Source: Bacteroidaceae bacterium (GTDB taxonomy: Bacteria; Bacteroidota; Bacteroidia; Bacteroidales; Bacteroidaceae). From it: a stretch of 64,000 nucleotides of DNA. Location: positions 1-64,000 of the forward strand of contig JAFTNW010000020.1 of the NCBI GenBank assembly GCA_017451695.1, given 5' to 3'. The notes under the pieces were generated by a model that made no database searches, was not told the origin of the DNA, and worked only from the letters and a program-made list of their open reading frames with translations. The position numbers were made by a program, and so were the translations under genes. Positions 18,856 through 27,754 of this stretch are shown piece by piece; position 1 is the stretch's first letter, and each line of letters begins with the position of its first letter.

Positions 18856-20628
18856 ATGATGAAAAATATATTGAAAATAACATTAGGATTGGTTGCCGGT
18901 CTGTTTATGCTGGTTGCGTGCAGCGATAGCGACGATGCGGCTCCCGCAGCCTTCTCGCTCGACAAAGAGGATATAACTGTTGCGGCAGAGGGTGGTAAAG
19001 AGAGTATAATGGTTAATGCTGTAGGTGAGTGGTCGGTATCTTCATCGGCTGCATGGGTACAGGTAACACCTGCCAATGGTATCGGCGCTGCAATGTGTGA
19101 GGTTGTGGTAGATTCTTCTATTGTAAACGGCTTGCGCGAGGCCAGCCTTCGTGTGGTTTCGGGTGTGGACACTAAAATAGTTACCATAAATCAAACCGGT
19201 TTTGCCAAGGCTATTACTCCCAAAGAAAAGGATATTGAGATTGAGTCTTCGGCTGCGTATGATGAGCGTTATTTCGAAACTACGGTAACCACAAACGTGG
19301 AATTCAAGGTGGAGTTCAATTATGCATCAGCCGATGCGGATTGGCTCAGTGCAGAGGATGTAAAGGTGGAACTCGATTATGGAGCACGTCCCCGTACTGT
19401 GAAATTGCACTTCGATTGGAAAATGAATACCGAGCCGGTTGAGCGTGTTGCCCAAATTAGCCTGGTTCCGGTAAGCTCTGCCGACGAAATTAGCGAGCCT
19501 GCTGTAATAACAGTGCGCCAAAAGGCTGCTGTGAAGATTGAGGACACCCGTGCAGGCGACTCCATAGCCCTCATCACCATAAGCGAATTGCTTAACTGCT
19601 GGGGCGATACATGGGATACCGGTGAACGCATGAATAATTGGGAAGGTGTTACACTGTGGGAGGCTACAGACGAGGAACTTCCTTGCCCCGAGGCTGTCGG
19701 TCGTGTACGTTCGGCATCGTACTCTTTCTTTGAGACAAAAGAGTCTCTTCCCAAGCAGATAAAACATTTGAAGTATTTGGAGTCTCTCCACATAATGTCG
19801 AATGTGAACACAATGTTATTAAGCATAGATTTAGGTCCCGAGATTTGCGAGCTCGACTATCTGAAAGAGCTTGAAATCTTCTCGTATGGTATAACAACCT
19901 TGCCACAGGAGTTTGTGAATCTTGGCAAGTCGTTGGAGGTTCTGGATTTAAGTGCAAATAACTTCACCGAAATACCTTCTGTTCTCACCCCGGAGAATTT
20001 CCCCAAGCTCAAAACACTGCGCATGGTGGGTTCGCGCCGTTGGACAACAAGCGACCTCACCAAGAAAGACAATTACGACAATGGTGTGGGTCTTAACTTT
20101 ATGAGTTATGTTACCAATGAGAACGATTTGCGTCGTCTCTTCTTGTGGGAGAATCTTGAGGAGTTGCGCCTCTCCAACTGCTATATCGAAGGAGAATTGC
20201 CCGATTTCACCGTGGGCCAGGAGGGCGTGGTTGCATATACGCAGGCCGATGTGGATGCCTTTGGTGGCGATACCATACAATGGCTTGCCGATAATAAGAT
20301 GCCGAAAATTCTTCCCAACATGGAACTCCTTTCAATCAACCTGAACTTTTTCACAGGCGAACTGCCTAAATGGTTGCTTTATCATCCCCGATTGCTGGAT
20401 TGGTTCCCCGATTTGCTTATCTATAACCAGCAAGAGGGCGGCATTAATTCAGCCGGCGAAAAGGTAGGTTTCACCAATGCTCCCAGCAATAATAACAATT
20501 ATTATGAGGCATTCCCCAAAATGGAGGCCAAGTATGAATTGAAGGAGGATATTGAGGAGGATGATAATGAGAGCGACGATGAAACAAGCAATGACGAGCA
20601 TTGCGACGAGGAGGATAGCAAATTATAA
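18856..20628 (+). CDS. BACON-domain and leucine-rich-repeat lipoprotein with acidic tail
   Basis: A 590-residue lipoprotein (lipobox MLVACSDSDDA). Residues about 32-115 look like a BACON domain (ITVAAEGGKESIMVNAVGEWSVSSSAAWVQVTP, then TKIVTINQTG), and a second similar module seems to follow to about 225. Leucine-rich repeats cover about 280-520 (LKELEIFSYGITTLP, LEVLDLSANNFTEIP). The last 28 residues are almost entirely Asp/Glu/Ser/Asn, which is unusual for these proteins. BACON domains usually act as spacers or ligand binders. It is probably an accessory binding protein of the locus. Tandem ATGs at 18856 and 18859 are equivalent. Confidence 0.8.
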   Translation: MMKNILKITLGLVAGLFMLVACSDSDDAAPAAFSLDKEDITVAAEGGKESIMVNAVGEWSVSSSAAWVQVTPANGIGAAMCEVVVDSSIVNGLREASLRVVSGVDTKIVTINQTGFAKAITPKEKDIEIESSAAYDERYFETTVTTNVEFKVEFNYASADADWLSAEDVKVELDYGARPRTVKLHFDWKMNTEPVERVAQISLVPVSSADEISEPAVITVRQKAAVKIEDTRAGDSIALITISELLNCWGDTWDTGERMNNWEGVTLWEATDEELPCPEAVGRVRSASYSFFETKESLPKQIKHLKYLESLHIMSNVNTMLLSIDLGPEICELDYLKELEIFSYGITTLPQEFVNLGKSLEVLDLSANNFTEIPSVLTPENFPKLKTLRMVGSRRWTTSDLTKKDNYDNGVGLNFMSYVTNENDLRRLFLWENLEELRLSNCYIEGELPDFTVGQEGVVAYTQADVDAFGGDTIQWLADNKMPKILPNMELLSINLNFFTGELPKWLLYHPRLLDWFPDLLIYNQQEGGINSAGEKVGFTNAPSNNNNYYEAFPKMEAKYELKEDIEEDDNESDDETSNDEHCDEEDSKL

Positions 20629-20650
20629 ATAACAATATTTTGAAAAAGAT

Positions 20651-22699
20651 ATGAAGAATATATTTCTATACGCATTGCTGCTGATTGCCATGTTTGCAGC
20701 ATCGTGTACCGATAGTGATATCGTAGGGCCCACACAACAGCTTCCCGATGAGGGAGTTATTGTGCCCGAGGGCTCCGTTGAGGGCGAGCTCCTCATTAAG
20801 TTCGCTCCCGAGATGAGCGATATTCTCGACAAATTGCCGGCCTCGCGCGCGGCGGGTGTGTTGAAAACACGCTCGGGTATTCCCTCTACCGATGCCGTGC
20901 TCGATATTTTGAAGGCCTATAAGCTGGAGCGCGTCTTTCCCGTGGATAATCGTACCGAGGAGCGTACACGCGAAGCCAATATGCACTTGTGGTATCAGGT
21001 ATCATTTGACAAAAATGTCGATTTGAAAACCGCGCTCGAACAGATTAAGAGCCTTGGAGAAGTTTCCAAGGTGCAGTGTAACCGCAAAATATACCGTATA
21101 TCGGATCGCAAAGCCACTGCCGCCACCATGGAATTTGCAAAAAACTTATCGGCTACACGCGCAGCGGGTTACACATATAAATTCAATGACGAGGGCCTTC
21201 CTCATCAGTGGGGATATGTGAACCATGGCGATTTCGATTTCGAGCAGCCATGGGCAGGCATTGTTGCAGGCTGCGATGTCGGTTGCGAGGAGGCTTGGGA
21301 AAAGTGTACCGGCGACCCCTCTATCATCGTTGCCGTGATCGACGAGGGCGTGATGTGGGAACATCCCGATTTGCAGGATAACATCTGGGTAAACGAGGCC
21401 GAGGAGTACACATCGGATGTAGATGCCGATGGTAACGGCTACAAGGGCGACCGATATGGTTATAACTTTGCCACAGATCGTGCATATATCTCCACCACCG
21501 GCTCCTTGGCCAGCGGTCACGGAACACACGTTGCGGGAACCATTGCCGCGGTTAATAACAACGGTATTGGTGTTTGCGGAATTGCAGGCGGCGATGCTGC
21601 CGCAGGGCAGCCGGGTGTGAGAATAATGTCGTGCCAGCTGTTCGATGATGAGTATCAAGCTACTCTTGTGAATGAGGCAAAAGCCATGAAATATGCAGCC
21701 GATAATGGTGCGGTGATACTGCAATGCAGCTGGGGTTACCATTCACCCGAGGCCAACCCCACCCAATTTATCCCCGGTCCCAGCACAGAGAAGGAGTGGG
21801 AGGCCATTTATCCGTTGGAGAAAGAGGCTATAGACTATTTTATAGCCACCGCAGGTTCACCCAATGGTGTTATAGATGGTGGTATTGTGGTTTATGCATC
21901 GGGTAACGAATTTGCCCCCGCGGCATCATTCCCCGGAGCCTATTCCAAATGTTTGTGCGTAACAGCCGTGGCTGCCGATTTTACCCCTGCCTCATATACC
22001 AACTATGGCCCGGGCAATGATATTGCAGCTCCCGGTGGCGACGGCGACTATTATGGCGCGCCCGGTTCGGAGGTTGAGAATGGCGGTATGATACTTTCCA
22101 CCCTTGTCGTAGAGGGTAAGCCCGATTATGGCTATTACGAGGGTACATCCATGGCCTGCCCCCATGTGTCGGGCGTGGTAGCCCTTGGTCTTTCGTATGC
22201 AGCGCAGTTGCGCCGCCATTTTACCGCCGAGGAGTTTGTGGAGTTGTTGATGGAGACTTCAAGCGACATCGATTCCTATTGTGTGGGTACAAAGAAGGTG
22301 TGCTACAATCATAGTGTGAACCATCTGCAATCTACATTGGACCTTGCAAAATATCGTGGCAAGATGGGTAAAATGGTGAATGCCGCAGCCCTGCTCAATG
22401 CCATTGAGGGCGCAGGGCGCGAGATGCGACTCCCCGATTTCTATCTTGCACCTGCCAAGGGTAATGCCGACAAGGCGCAGACAATAGATTTGGCACGTTA
22501 CTTTGTGGATGGCGAGAACAAAAGCTATACATGTACCGTTGCCGATACCTCAATAGCAACAGCCGAGGTAAATGCAACAAAACTCACATTAACCGGTGTT
22601 GCCGTGGGAATAACTACCGCAACAGTTACTGTCGATGGGGTGGAGCATGTGATAACAATTACAGTTCGTAACAACGCCAACAATAACGGTTGGATGTAA
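20651..22699 (+). CDS. Subtilisin-like (S8 family) protease lipoprotein
   Basis: A 682-residue lipoprotein (lipobox FAASCTDSDI) with a complete S8 catalytic triad: Asp in IVAVIDEGV (about residue 231), His in SGHGTHVAGT (about 290) and Ser in EGTSMACPHVSG (about 500). Residues about 40-150 resemble the fervidolysin-like propeptide (ELLIKFAPEMSDIL...YQVSFDKNVDLKTALEQI). The last 80 residues form an Ig-like (Big-2-type) beta domain (SIATAEVNATKLTLTGVAVGITTATVTV). The enzyme should cleave proteins at the cell surface or in the periplasm. It is the only enzyme in the operon, and this points to polypeptides as the substrate of the SusCD pair. Confidence 0.93.
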   Translation: MKNIFLYALLLIAMFAASCTDSDIVGPTQQLPDEGVIVPEGSVEGELLIKFAPEMSDILDKLPASRAAGVLKTRSGIPSTDAVLDILKAYKLERVFPVDNRTEERTREANMHLWYQVSFDKNVDLKTALEQIKSLGEVSKVQCNRKIYRISDRKATAATMEFAKNLSATRAAGYTYKFNDEGLPHQWGYVNHGDFDFEQPWAGIVAGCDVGCEEAWEKCTGDPSIIVAVIDEGVMWEHPDLQDNIWVNEAEEYTSDVDADGNGYKGDRYGYNFATDRAYISTTGSLASGHGTHVAGTIAAVNNNGIGVCGIAGGDAAAGQPGVRIMSCQLFDDEYQATLVNEAKAMKYAADNGAVILQCSWGYHSPEANPTQFIPGPSTEKEWEAIYPLEKEAIDYFIATAGSPNGVIDGGIVVYASGNEFAPAASFPGAYSKCLCVTAVAADFTPASYTNYGPGNDIAAPGGDGDYYGAPGSEVENGGMILSTLVVEGKPDYGYYEGTSMACPHVSGVVALGLSYAAQLRRHFTAEEFVELLMETSSDIDSYCVGTKKVCYNHSVNHLQSTLDLAKYRGKMGKMVNAAALLNAIEGAGREMRLPDFYLAPAKGNADKAQTIDLARYFVDGENKSYTCTVADTSIATAEVNATKLTLTGVAVGITTATVTVDGVEHVITITVRNNANNNGWM

Positions 22700-22712
22700 A
22701 AAGCGAGAGGCG

Positions 22713-23495
22713 GTGAAAAGAGTGTTCGTAGTTCCCGTTTTTCTGTTGGCAGCAGCCTTTGTGTTGCCTGCCGCGGTGTGTGCGCAGGTAACCAAACGCC
22801 CTTCGCGTGCAGCCATGGACTCTCTGCTCAATCCCACACTTGCTCCCAATGCCGCCAAGATTGTTCGGTTCGATAAGATTAAAGAGAATATTGGCTTGAT
22901 AAATGAGAGCGATTCTGCACGCACCGTGCTGTTTGCATTCCGTAATGTAAGCGACAAGCCTATAAGCATTACTCGTGTAACCACCCATTGCGGTTGCACT
23001 GCCGCGGCCTATGAAAAGGGGCCTGTGGCACCCGGTGCATCATCGGTGATAGCCGTTAGGTATAACCCCAAAGGTCGTGCCGGCACAATAGATACAAATG
23101 CTTTTGTATATACATCGTGCAGCGGCAATAAACCTGTAGCCAAGCTCACAATCCTTGGTGTGGTGGTGGATAATGACGAATGGAGCCATCTGCCTTGTGT
23201 AATGGGTGCATTGCGTCTTAAACGCACAACTGTAAGTTTTGCTGGTGGGCGTACCATAGCACGTATCCCATGCGCCAATACAGGTTGCTGCAAGCCTTTG
23301 GAGTTAAAGGCTCGTCTGTTGCCCTCGTATGCGAGTTTCTCCACAGAACCGCAGGTGTTGCAACCGGGCGAGGAGGGCGATATAGTTATAAGCATAGACG
23401 GCACGACGGCAGGCACGGCAAAGCGTTTTTCCTTGCTTATCGATGGAGTGGAGGGGGATATCTCCTCGCGCACCATAAAAGTGATTATAGAATAA
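22713..23495 (+). CDS. Exported DUF1573-family protein
   Basis: A 260-residue protein with a cleavable signal peptide (ending AAVCAQ) and no lipobox. Residues about 45-145 match the DUF1573 Ig-like fold, with FRNVSDKPISITRVTTHCGCT and the GRAGTIDTNAFVYT pattern. The second half holds clustered cysteines (CANTGCCKP). DUF1573 proteins are widespread in Bacteroidota envelopes and their function is not established. I start it at a GTG (22713) because GAGAGG lies 6-8 bases upstream and the reading gives a clean signal peptide. It follows the protease gene by 13 bp and is probably cotranscribed. Confidence 0.8.
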   Translation: MKRVFVVPVFLLAAAFVLPAAVCAQVTKRPSRAAMDSLLNPTLAPNAAKIVRFDKIKENIGLINESDSARTVLFAFRNVSDKPISITRVTTHCGCTAAAYEKGPVAPGASSVIAVRYNPKGRAGTIDTNAFVYTSCSGNKPVAKLTILGVVVDNDEWSHLPCVMGALRLKRTTVSFAGGRTIARIPCANTGCCKPLELKARLLPSYASFSTEPQVLQPGEEGDIVISIDGTTAGTAKRFSLLIDGVEGDISSRTIKVIIE

Positions 23496-23520
23496 TAATA
23501 AAGATATAAAATATAGAAAT

Positions 23521-23976
23521 ATGAAAAATATTTTCAAACTTATGTTGCTGCTTCTGCTGGCAATTTCTTTTCAAGCATGCAGCGACGACGATGAGGCTGT
23601 TGTTCCCACACTCGAGGTTACTCCCAACAATATTTCGGGTATTTGGGCGTTGCATGAGTGGAGTGGCAGCGACGGCGAAGTTCCGGTTGTGTATATCGAA
23701 TTTATCCGCAAGGACAGAAAGTTCAAGATATACCAGAAGTTCGACAGTATGTATCCTCGTGTAATCACAGGAACATATACTATTGAGAAGGACGATTACA
23801 AAGTGGTAACCCTGTCGGGTAAATATGATAATGGAACCGGCAAATGGAATAATGATTACATTGTTAAGGCGCTTTACGAGGATGCCTTGATACTCGTTAC
23901 CAACGGCGACGAGTCCGAAACTCACACCTATGTGCGTGTGCAGGAACTGCCGGCAGATATAACCGACAATCTCTAA
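23521..23976 (+). CDS. Small lipocalin-like lipoprotein
   Basis: A 151-residue lipoprotein (lipobox FQACSDDDEA, acidic export signal). The mature part reads like a small beta-barrel of the lipocalin-like type (ISGIWALHEW, then TGTYTIEKDDYKVVTLSG, then ALILVTNG). No ligand can be predicted. It is the last gene before a strong terminator and shares its signal-peptide style with the other lipoproteins of the operon. Confidence 0.75.
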   Translation: MKNIFKLMLLLLLAISFQACSDDDEAVVPTLEVTPNNISGIWALHEWSGSDGEVPVVYIEFIRKDRKFKIYQKFDSMYPRVITGTYTIEKDDYKVVTLSGKYDNGTGKWNNDYIVKALYEDALILVTNGDESETHTYVRVQELPADITDNL

Positions 23977-23978
23977 GT

Positions 23979-24020
23979 TAAACAATTAATGACCGCTTAA
24001 AGGCGGTCATTAATTGTTTA
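23979..24020. terminator. Terminator of the Sus-like operon
   Basis: The perfect stem AAACAATTAATGACCGC / GCGGTCATTAATTGTTT (17 bp, loop TTAAAG) begins just past the last lipoprotein stop codon. The T-rich right side suits a terminator for the plus strand. Confidence 0.8.
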
Positions 24021-24111
24021 ATGCGCTCCCTGCCGTTTATATATTTCTGTCAAAAAAGCATATAAAATCAAAAAATAGTCTGTTGTTTTAAGAAAATTAA
24101 AACAAAATGCA

Positions 24112-24119
24112 TATCTTTG
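24112..24119 (+). promoter_or_regulatory. Likely -7 box of rho
   Basis: TATCTTTG matches TAnnTTTG exactly and lies 134 bp before the rho start codon. The TTG at 24083 is further upstream than the usual spacing, so the -33 box is uncertain. The leader it implies, about 125 bases, is long enough to hold control sequences, but I see no clear hairpin in it. Confidence 0.5.
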
Positions 24120-24252
24120 CATTATAAATAGTGTGCAGATGTCCTCTGTGCGCTTTCAAAATGATAATCAGAAAATTCTTTGTAGATTTCCCAATTAATG
24201 GACCGGCCATGTGCTCTGTTTGCATTTCGGTTGAGTCTCATTTATATAACTT

Positions 24253-26223
24253 ATGTATCATATAGAACAATTAAGAAACAAAGAGATTGCCGAGTTGCAA
24301 TCCATTGCAGGAGAGTTAGGTATCAAAGGTATAAAATCATTGGACAGAGACTCCCTTATCTATCGTATTCTCGATGGCCAGGCCCTGCAAAACAGCCAGT
24401 CGGGTGCTCCAGCAGTTGTAAAAGAGGAGACAAGAATGCATCGTCGCGAGCATCGCCGCAACAGAATTCAGTCCGACGCATCAAATAAAGTATATACAGC
24501 TACGGGCGACAAAGCCGTGAAACTCGATAAGAACGAGCCTAAAAAGGCAAAAGAGGATGCAATGCCTGCACCCCTATTCAGTGAGGTTAAGGAGGCTCCT
24601 GTGGCTCAGGAGGCAGCTCCCGTGGTGGCTCCCGTTTCCGCAGCCGATGAGGTTGTAGAGCAGTCTGCCACCCCCGCGCCCAAGAAACGCGGTCGCAAGC
24701 CCAAGAATCAGCCTGCCGTTGCCGAGGTTGAGCAGCCTGCTGCCGAGGAGGCAGCTCCCGCTGTGGCTCCCGTTTCCGCAACCGATGAGGTTGTAGAGCA
24801 GTCTGCTGCCCCCGCACCCAAGAAACGCGGTCGCAAGCCCAAGAATCAGCCTGCCGTTGCCGAGGTTGAACAAACAGTTACCGAAGAGGCGGCACCCGAA
24901 GAGTCGGGCGAGGCTTTTGTGGCTATTGAGGAGCTGCCCACAGACAGCAAGGAACTCCCTGCCGAGTTGATAGGCAAGTTCGATAAGAATCGTCAGGAAC
25001 AGCAGGGTGTAAAGGGCGATAAGCAGCGCCGTCAGCGCATTGAGAGGCCTCGCCAAGAGCATGCAGAGCAACAACCCGAGCGTCAGCCCCGCCAGGAGTA
25101 TGATTTTGCCGATATATTGCGTGTAGAGGGTGTGCTCGAGATTATGCCCGATAATTACGGCTTCTTGCGCTCCTCCGATTACAACTACCTCTCTTCGCCC
25201 GACGATGTATATGTGTCGCAATCACAGATAAAATTGTATGGCCTTAAAACAGGTGATGTTGTGGAGGGTATCATACGCCCCGCCAGCGCAGGAGAAAAAT
25301 ATTTTCCCCTTGTAAAGGTGAACCGCATAAACGGCCTTGCGCCCGAGCTTGTGCGCGACCGTGTATCGTTCGACAATCTTGTTCCACTCTTCCCCGAGGA
25401 GAAATTCACACTCTGTTCGGGCAGCTACGACAACATGTCGGCGCGTGTGGTGGATATGTTCTCGCCCATCGGTAAGGGGCAACGCGCGCTCATTGTGGCA
25501 CAGCCCAAGACCGGTAAAACAATGTTGCTCAAAGATATTGCAAATGCTATTGCAGCCAATCACCCCGAGGCTTATATGATTATGTTGCTTATAGACGAGC
25601 GCCCCGAGGAGGTTACAGACATGGCACGCAGCGTAAATGCCGAGGTTATTGCCTCTACATTCGACGAGCCTGCCGAGCGCCATGTGAAGATTGCAGGCAT
25701 TGTGCTTGAACGTGCAAAGCGCATGGTGGAGTGCGGCCACGATGTGGTAATATTCCTTGACTCTATCACCCGCCTTGCCCGTGCCTATAACACGGTGTCT
25801 CCCGCTTCGGGTAAAGTGCTCTCGGGAGGTGTGGATGCCAACGCTCTGCACAAGCCCAAGCGTTTCTTCGGTGCGGCGCGTAACATAGAGAATGGCGGTT
25901 CGCTCACAATAATAGCCACTGCGCTCATAGATACCGGCTCCAAGATGGACGAGGTTATCTTTGAGGAGTTCAAGGGTACAGGTAACATGGAGCTGCAACT
26001 CGACCGCTCTTTGAGCAACAAGCGCGTGTTCCCTGCCGTGAACATTATTGCATCGAGCACCCGCCGCGACGACCTGTTGCTCGATAAACAGGTGCTCGAC
26101 CGCATGTGGATTCTGCGTAAATACCTTGCCGATATGACTCCCATGGAGGCAATGGAATTTGTGAAGGACCGCCTTGAAAAGACAAAAGACAATAATGAGT
26201 TTCTCATGAGCATGAACTCATAA
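24253..26223 (+). CDS. rho: Transcription termination factor Rho with long disordered insertion
   Basis: Rho is the hexameric RNA helicase that ends transcription. This copy has 656 residues against about 420 in E. coli Rho. The N-terminal Rho_N helices ([26 protein letters not shown]) are followed by a 200-residue low-complexity insertion (about 45-275). It is rich in Ala, Glu and Pro, with two [10 protein letters not shown] basic motifs and an Arg/Gln-rich end. Then come the RNA-binding cold-shock domain ([15 protein letters not shown]) and the ATPase with Walker A ([10 protein letters not shown]), Walker B ([16 protein letters not shown]) and the Q/R-loop region. Such insertions are known in Bacteroides Rho, where the disordered region was reported to drive condensate formation. 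Confidence 0.97.
   Translation: MYHIEQLRNKEIAELQSIAGELGIKGIKSLDRDSLIYRILDGQALQNSQSGAPAVVKEETRMHRREHRRNRIQSDASNKVYTATGDKAVKLDKNEPKKAKEDAMPAPLFSEVKEAPVAQEAAPVVAPVSAADEVVEQSATPAPKKRGRKPKNQPAVAEVEQPAAEEAAPAVAPVSATDEVVEQSAAPAPKKRGRKPKNQPAVAEVEQTVTEEAAPEESGEAFVAIEELPTDSKELPAELIGKFDKNRQEQQGVKGDKQRRQRIERPRQEHAEQQPERQPRQEYDFADILRVEGVLEIMPDNYGFLRSSDYNYLSSPDDVYVSQSQIKLYGLKTGDVVEGIIRPASAGEKYFPLVKVNRINGLAPELVRDRVSFDNLVPLFPEEKFTLCSGSYDNMSARVVDMFSPIGKGQRALIVAQPKTGKTMLLKDIANAIAANHPEAYMIMLLIDERPEEVTDMARSVNAEVIASTFDEPAERHVKIAGIVLERAKRMVECGHDVVIFLDSITRLARAYNTVSPASGKVLSGGVDANALHKPKRFFGAARNIENGGSLTIIATALIDTGSKMDEVIFEEFKGTGNMELQLDRSLSNKRVFPAVNIIASSTRRDDLLLDKQVLDRMWILRKYLADMTPMEAMEFVKDRLEKTKDNNEFLMSMNS
24610..24899 (+). 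repeat. Tandem 138-bp repeat within rho
   Basis: Two near-identical 138-bp units (24610-24747 and 24748-24885) are followed in phase by the first few codons of a third. Each encodes 46 residues beginning EEAAP and containing [20 protein letters not shown]. Almost all differences are single substitutions until the last codons, so the duplication looks recent and keeps the reading frame. Confidence 0.9.
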
Positions 26224-26238
26224 TCCAATAGAAACATA

Positions 26239-26278
26239 TACAATAAAAAGCACTCCCCGAGGAGTGCTTTTTATTGTA
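26239..26278. terminator. Bidirectional terminator between rho and the membrane-protein gene
   Basis: The stem TACAATAAAAAGCACTCC / GGAGTGCTTTTTATTGTA (18 bp, 4-base loop) lies between the convergent rho and 26289-27686 genes. It has A-runs and T-runs on both sides, so it can serve both. Confidence 0.85.
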
Positions 26279-26288
26279 TATAACTGCG

Positions 26289-27686
26289 TTAAATTGGTTC
26301 CCAATCGGCGCCATGTATTGCTTCTTTCCTTTTCTTGACACTGTGGCTTGTCTCTCCCCAGCAGTGGCCGCAGCGTTGGCACCTCCACTTGCTGTGTTCC
26401 CAGACATGTTGTTCGAAAATCTTGTTTTTGTCCCTTTTTGCGACATCTTTTCCATCGAGATTCAATACCTCCTTCTCTTTGCCCACTTGCTCTTCGCGGC
26501 TCTTCTGCACCCAACGGTCATATACCCATAAATTGGTGCTGCCACACTTCTTGCAACGTTTTCTCAAGCAGGCATATTTCATGAATATAAATGTCGATAC
26601 AATGTATAATGTCCATTGCCAGAACCTAGAGTCAATGCGCAACAAGCCTACAAGGAAGGCTATTGTTGTAATGAAAATGGGGTAGAAAACCAAAGCGGTG
26701 GTCCACTCGTAGCTTGTACTGCACATGTCGCGCTTTTTGTGCCATTGTTCGTATATTAAGAAGAACGGATAACCGAGAATAACACCATGAATGGTTACAC
26801 TGAATATAAGTCCTATTATGGCGCGTATGATACCCCAGATATTTAACCATCCCTTTGCAAAGAACCAATCGGGCATGATGTTGTTGAAGAACGTCTCTAT
26901 GCTTTCAAGTGTTGTTATATACCAATTGTCTTCGGGCGCAGGATTGTTAATGAAGTGGTTGCTCATATGTGTGCATATGACAAAGCCAATGAGCAACATA
27001 AGCAATCCGCACGACATGTTCTCTTCTACTTTCCATTCATATTCGCATAATATTGCGATAATGAATCTCAAAATGCCGAATATGTATATTATCGATAAAA
27101 TAACATCTGTACCCTCGCTTTCGAAGAAGTTTTCAAAGGCATTGAAAGTGGTCTCTGCTCCAAAGATGAAACTTGCAAGTCCTGTTGCAATTGCAATAAG
27201 AGCCAAGTCTATTACAATGAAATGTTTTTTGACAAAATCGTTCCTTTCGCTCCTGTCTAAATCCTTAATATTGATGGTATCGTCCGAGAAATAGGGAATC
27301 AGGTTGTTGAATGGGATATTGCAAAGTGCAAGATGTATCAGCAAGGCGATGCCCCATAACCATAATGTTTCCTCGCTTGAATCCATAAAGTCCAAAATGT
27401 CGGCCAGCCCCAATCCGAAAATTATTGTTGGGTATAGTATGGTCGCAATGAGTACGTTAAACGCCCTGCCTCTCTTTTCAACATCTTTGTAAAAGAACTG
27501 TATGATTAGTCCCAAGAGCAGGCCGCCGCCCGAACACAAGAAAAACTCGGTATCACGATTAAAAGTAGAGCCGGCAACTATACCGGCTATAAGAAGTATG
27601 GTACCGATAGGTATCTTTTTGAAGAGCTTGCATACATAGGTTATGCAGAATATTATAAACAGAGTCCAACTGATAAATTCCATCAT
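26289..27686 (-). CDS. Uncharacterised polytopic membrane protein with C-terminal zinc-ribbon-like part
   Basis: I do not recognise a family. From the preferred start MMEFISW the protein has about 465 residues, with roughly nine or ten hydrophobic segments spread over the first 370. The last 80 residues are soluble, with two CxxC pairs (CKKCG and, 50 residues later, CQRCG), the spacing expected of a zinc ribbon. It is followed by a His- and Trp-containing end (CWGETSHSVKKRKEAIHGADWEP). A longer start at 27722 is in frame but adds a hydrophilic stretch before the first membrane helix. Zinc ribbons on membrane proteins often mediate protein or nucleic-acid contacts; a function is not assigned. 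Confidence 0.7.
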   Translation of the reverse strand: MMEFISWTLFIIFCITYVCKLFKKIPIGTILLIAGIVAGSTFNRDTEFFLCSGGGLLLGLIIQFFYKDVEKRGRAFNVLIATILYPTIIFGLGLADILDFMDSSEETLWLWGIALLIHLALCNIPFNNLIPYFSDDTINIKDLDRSERNDFVKKHFIVIDLALIAIATGLASFIFGAETTFNAFENFFESEGTDVILSIIYIFGILRFIIAILCEYEWKVEENMSCGLLMLLIGFVICTHMSNHFINNPAPEDNWYITTLESIETFFNNIMPDWFFAKGWLNIWGIIRAIIGLIFSVTIHGVILGYPFFLIYEQWHKKRDMCSTSYEWTTALVFYPIFITTIAFLVGLLRIDSRFWQWTLYIVSTFIFMKYACLRKRCKKCGSTNLWVYDRWVQKSREEQVGKEKEVLNLDGKDVAKRDKNKIFEQHVWEHSKWRCQRCGHCWGETSHSVKKRKEAIHGADWEPI

Positions 27687-27754
27687 CTTGTTTTGTGTTT
27701 GTGGTGGTGTATAAAGCAACAATAAGCAAGCGGGGCTTGCTTATTGTATTGTTT

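Noticed and set aside
24610..24899. Tandem repeat considered as a CRISPR array
   Set aside because: The units are 138 bp, directly adjacent without spacers, and encode protein in frame inside rho.
24574..25221. Long minus-strand frame rich in Leu and Gly opposite rho
   Set aside because: It is antisense to the repetitive rho insertion, and its repeats mirror those codons. It has no start context and no family features.
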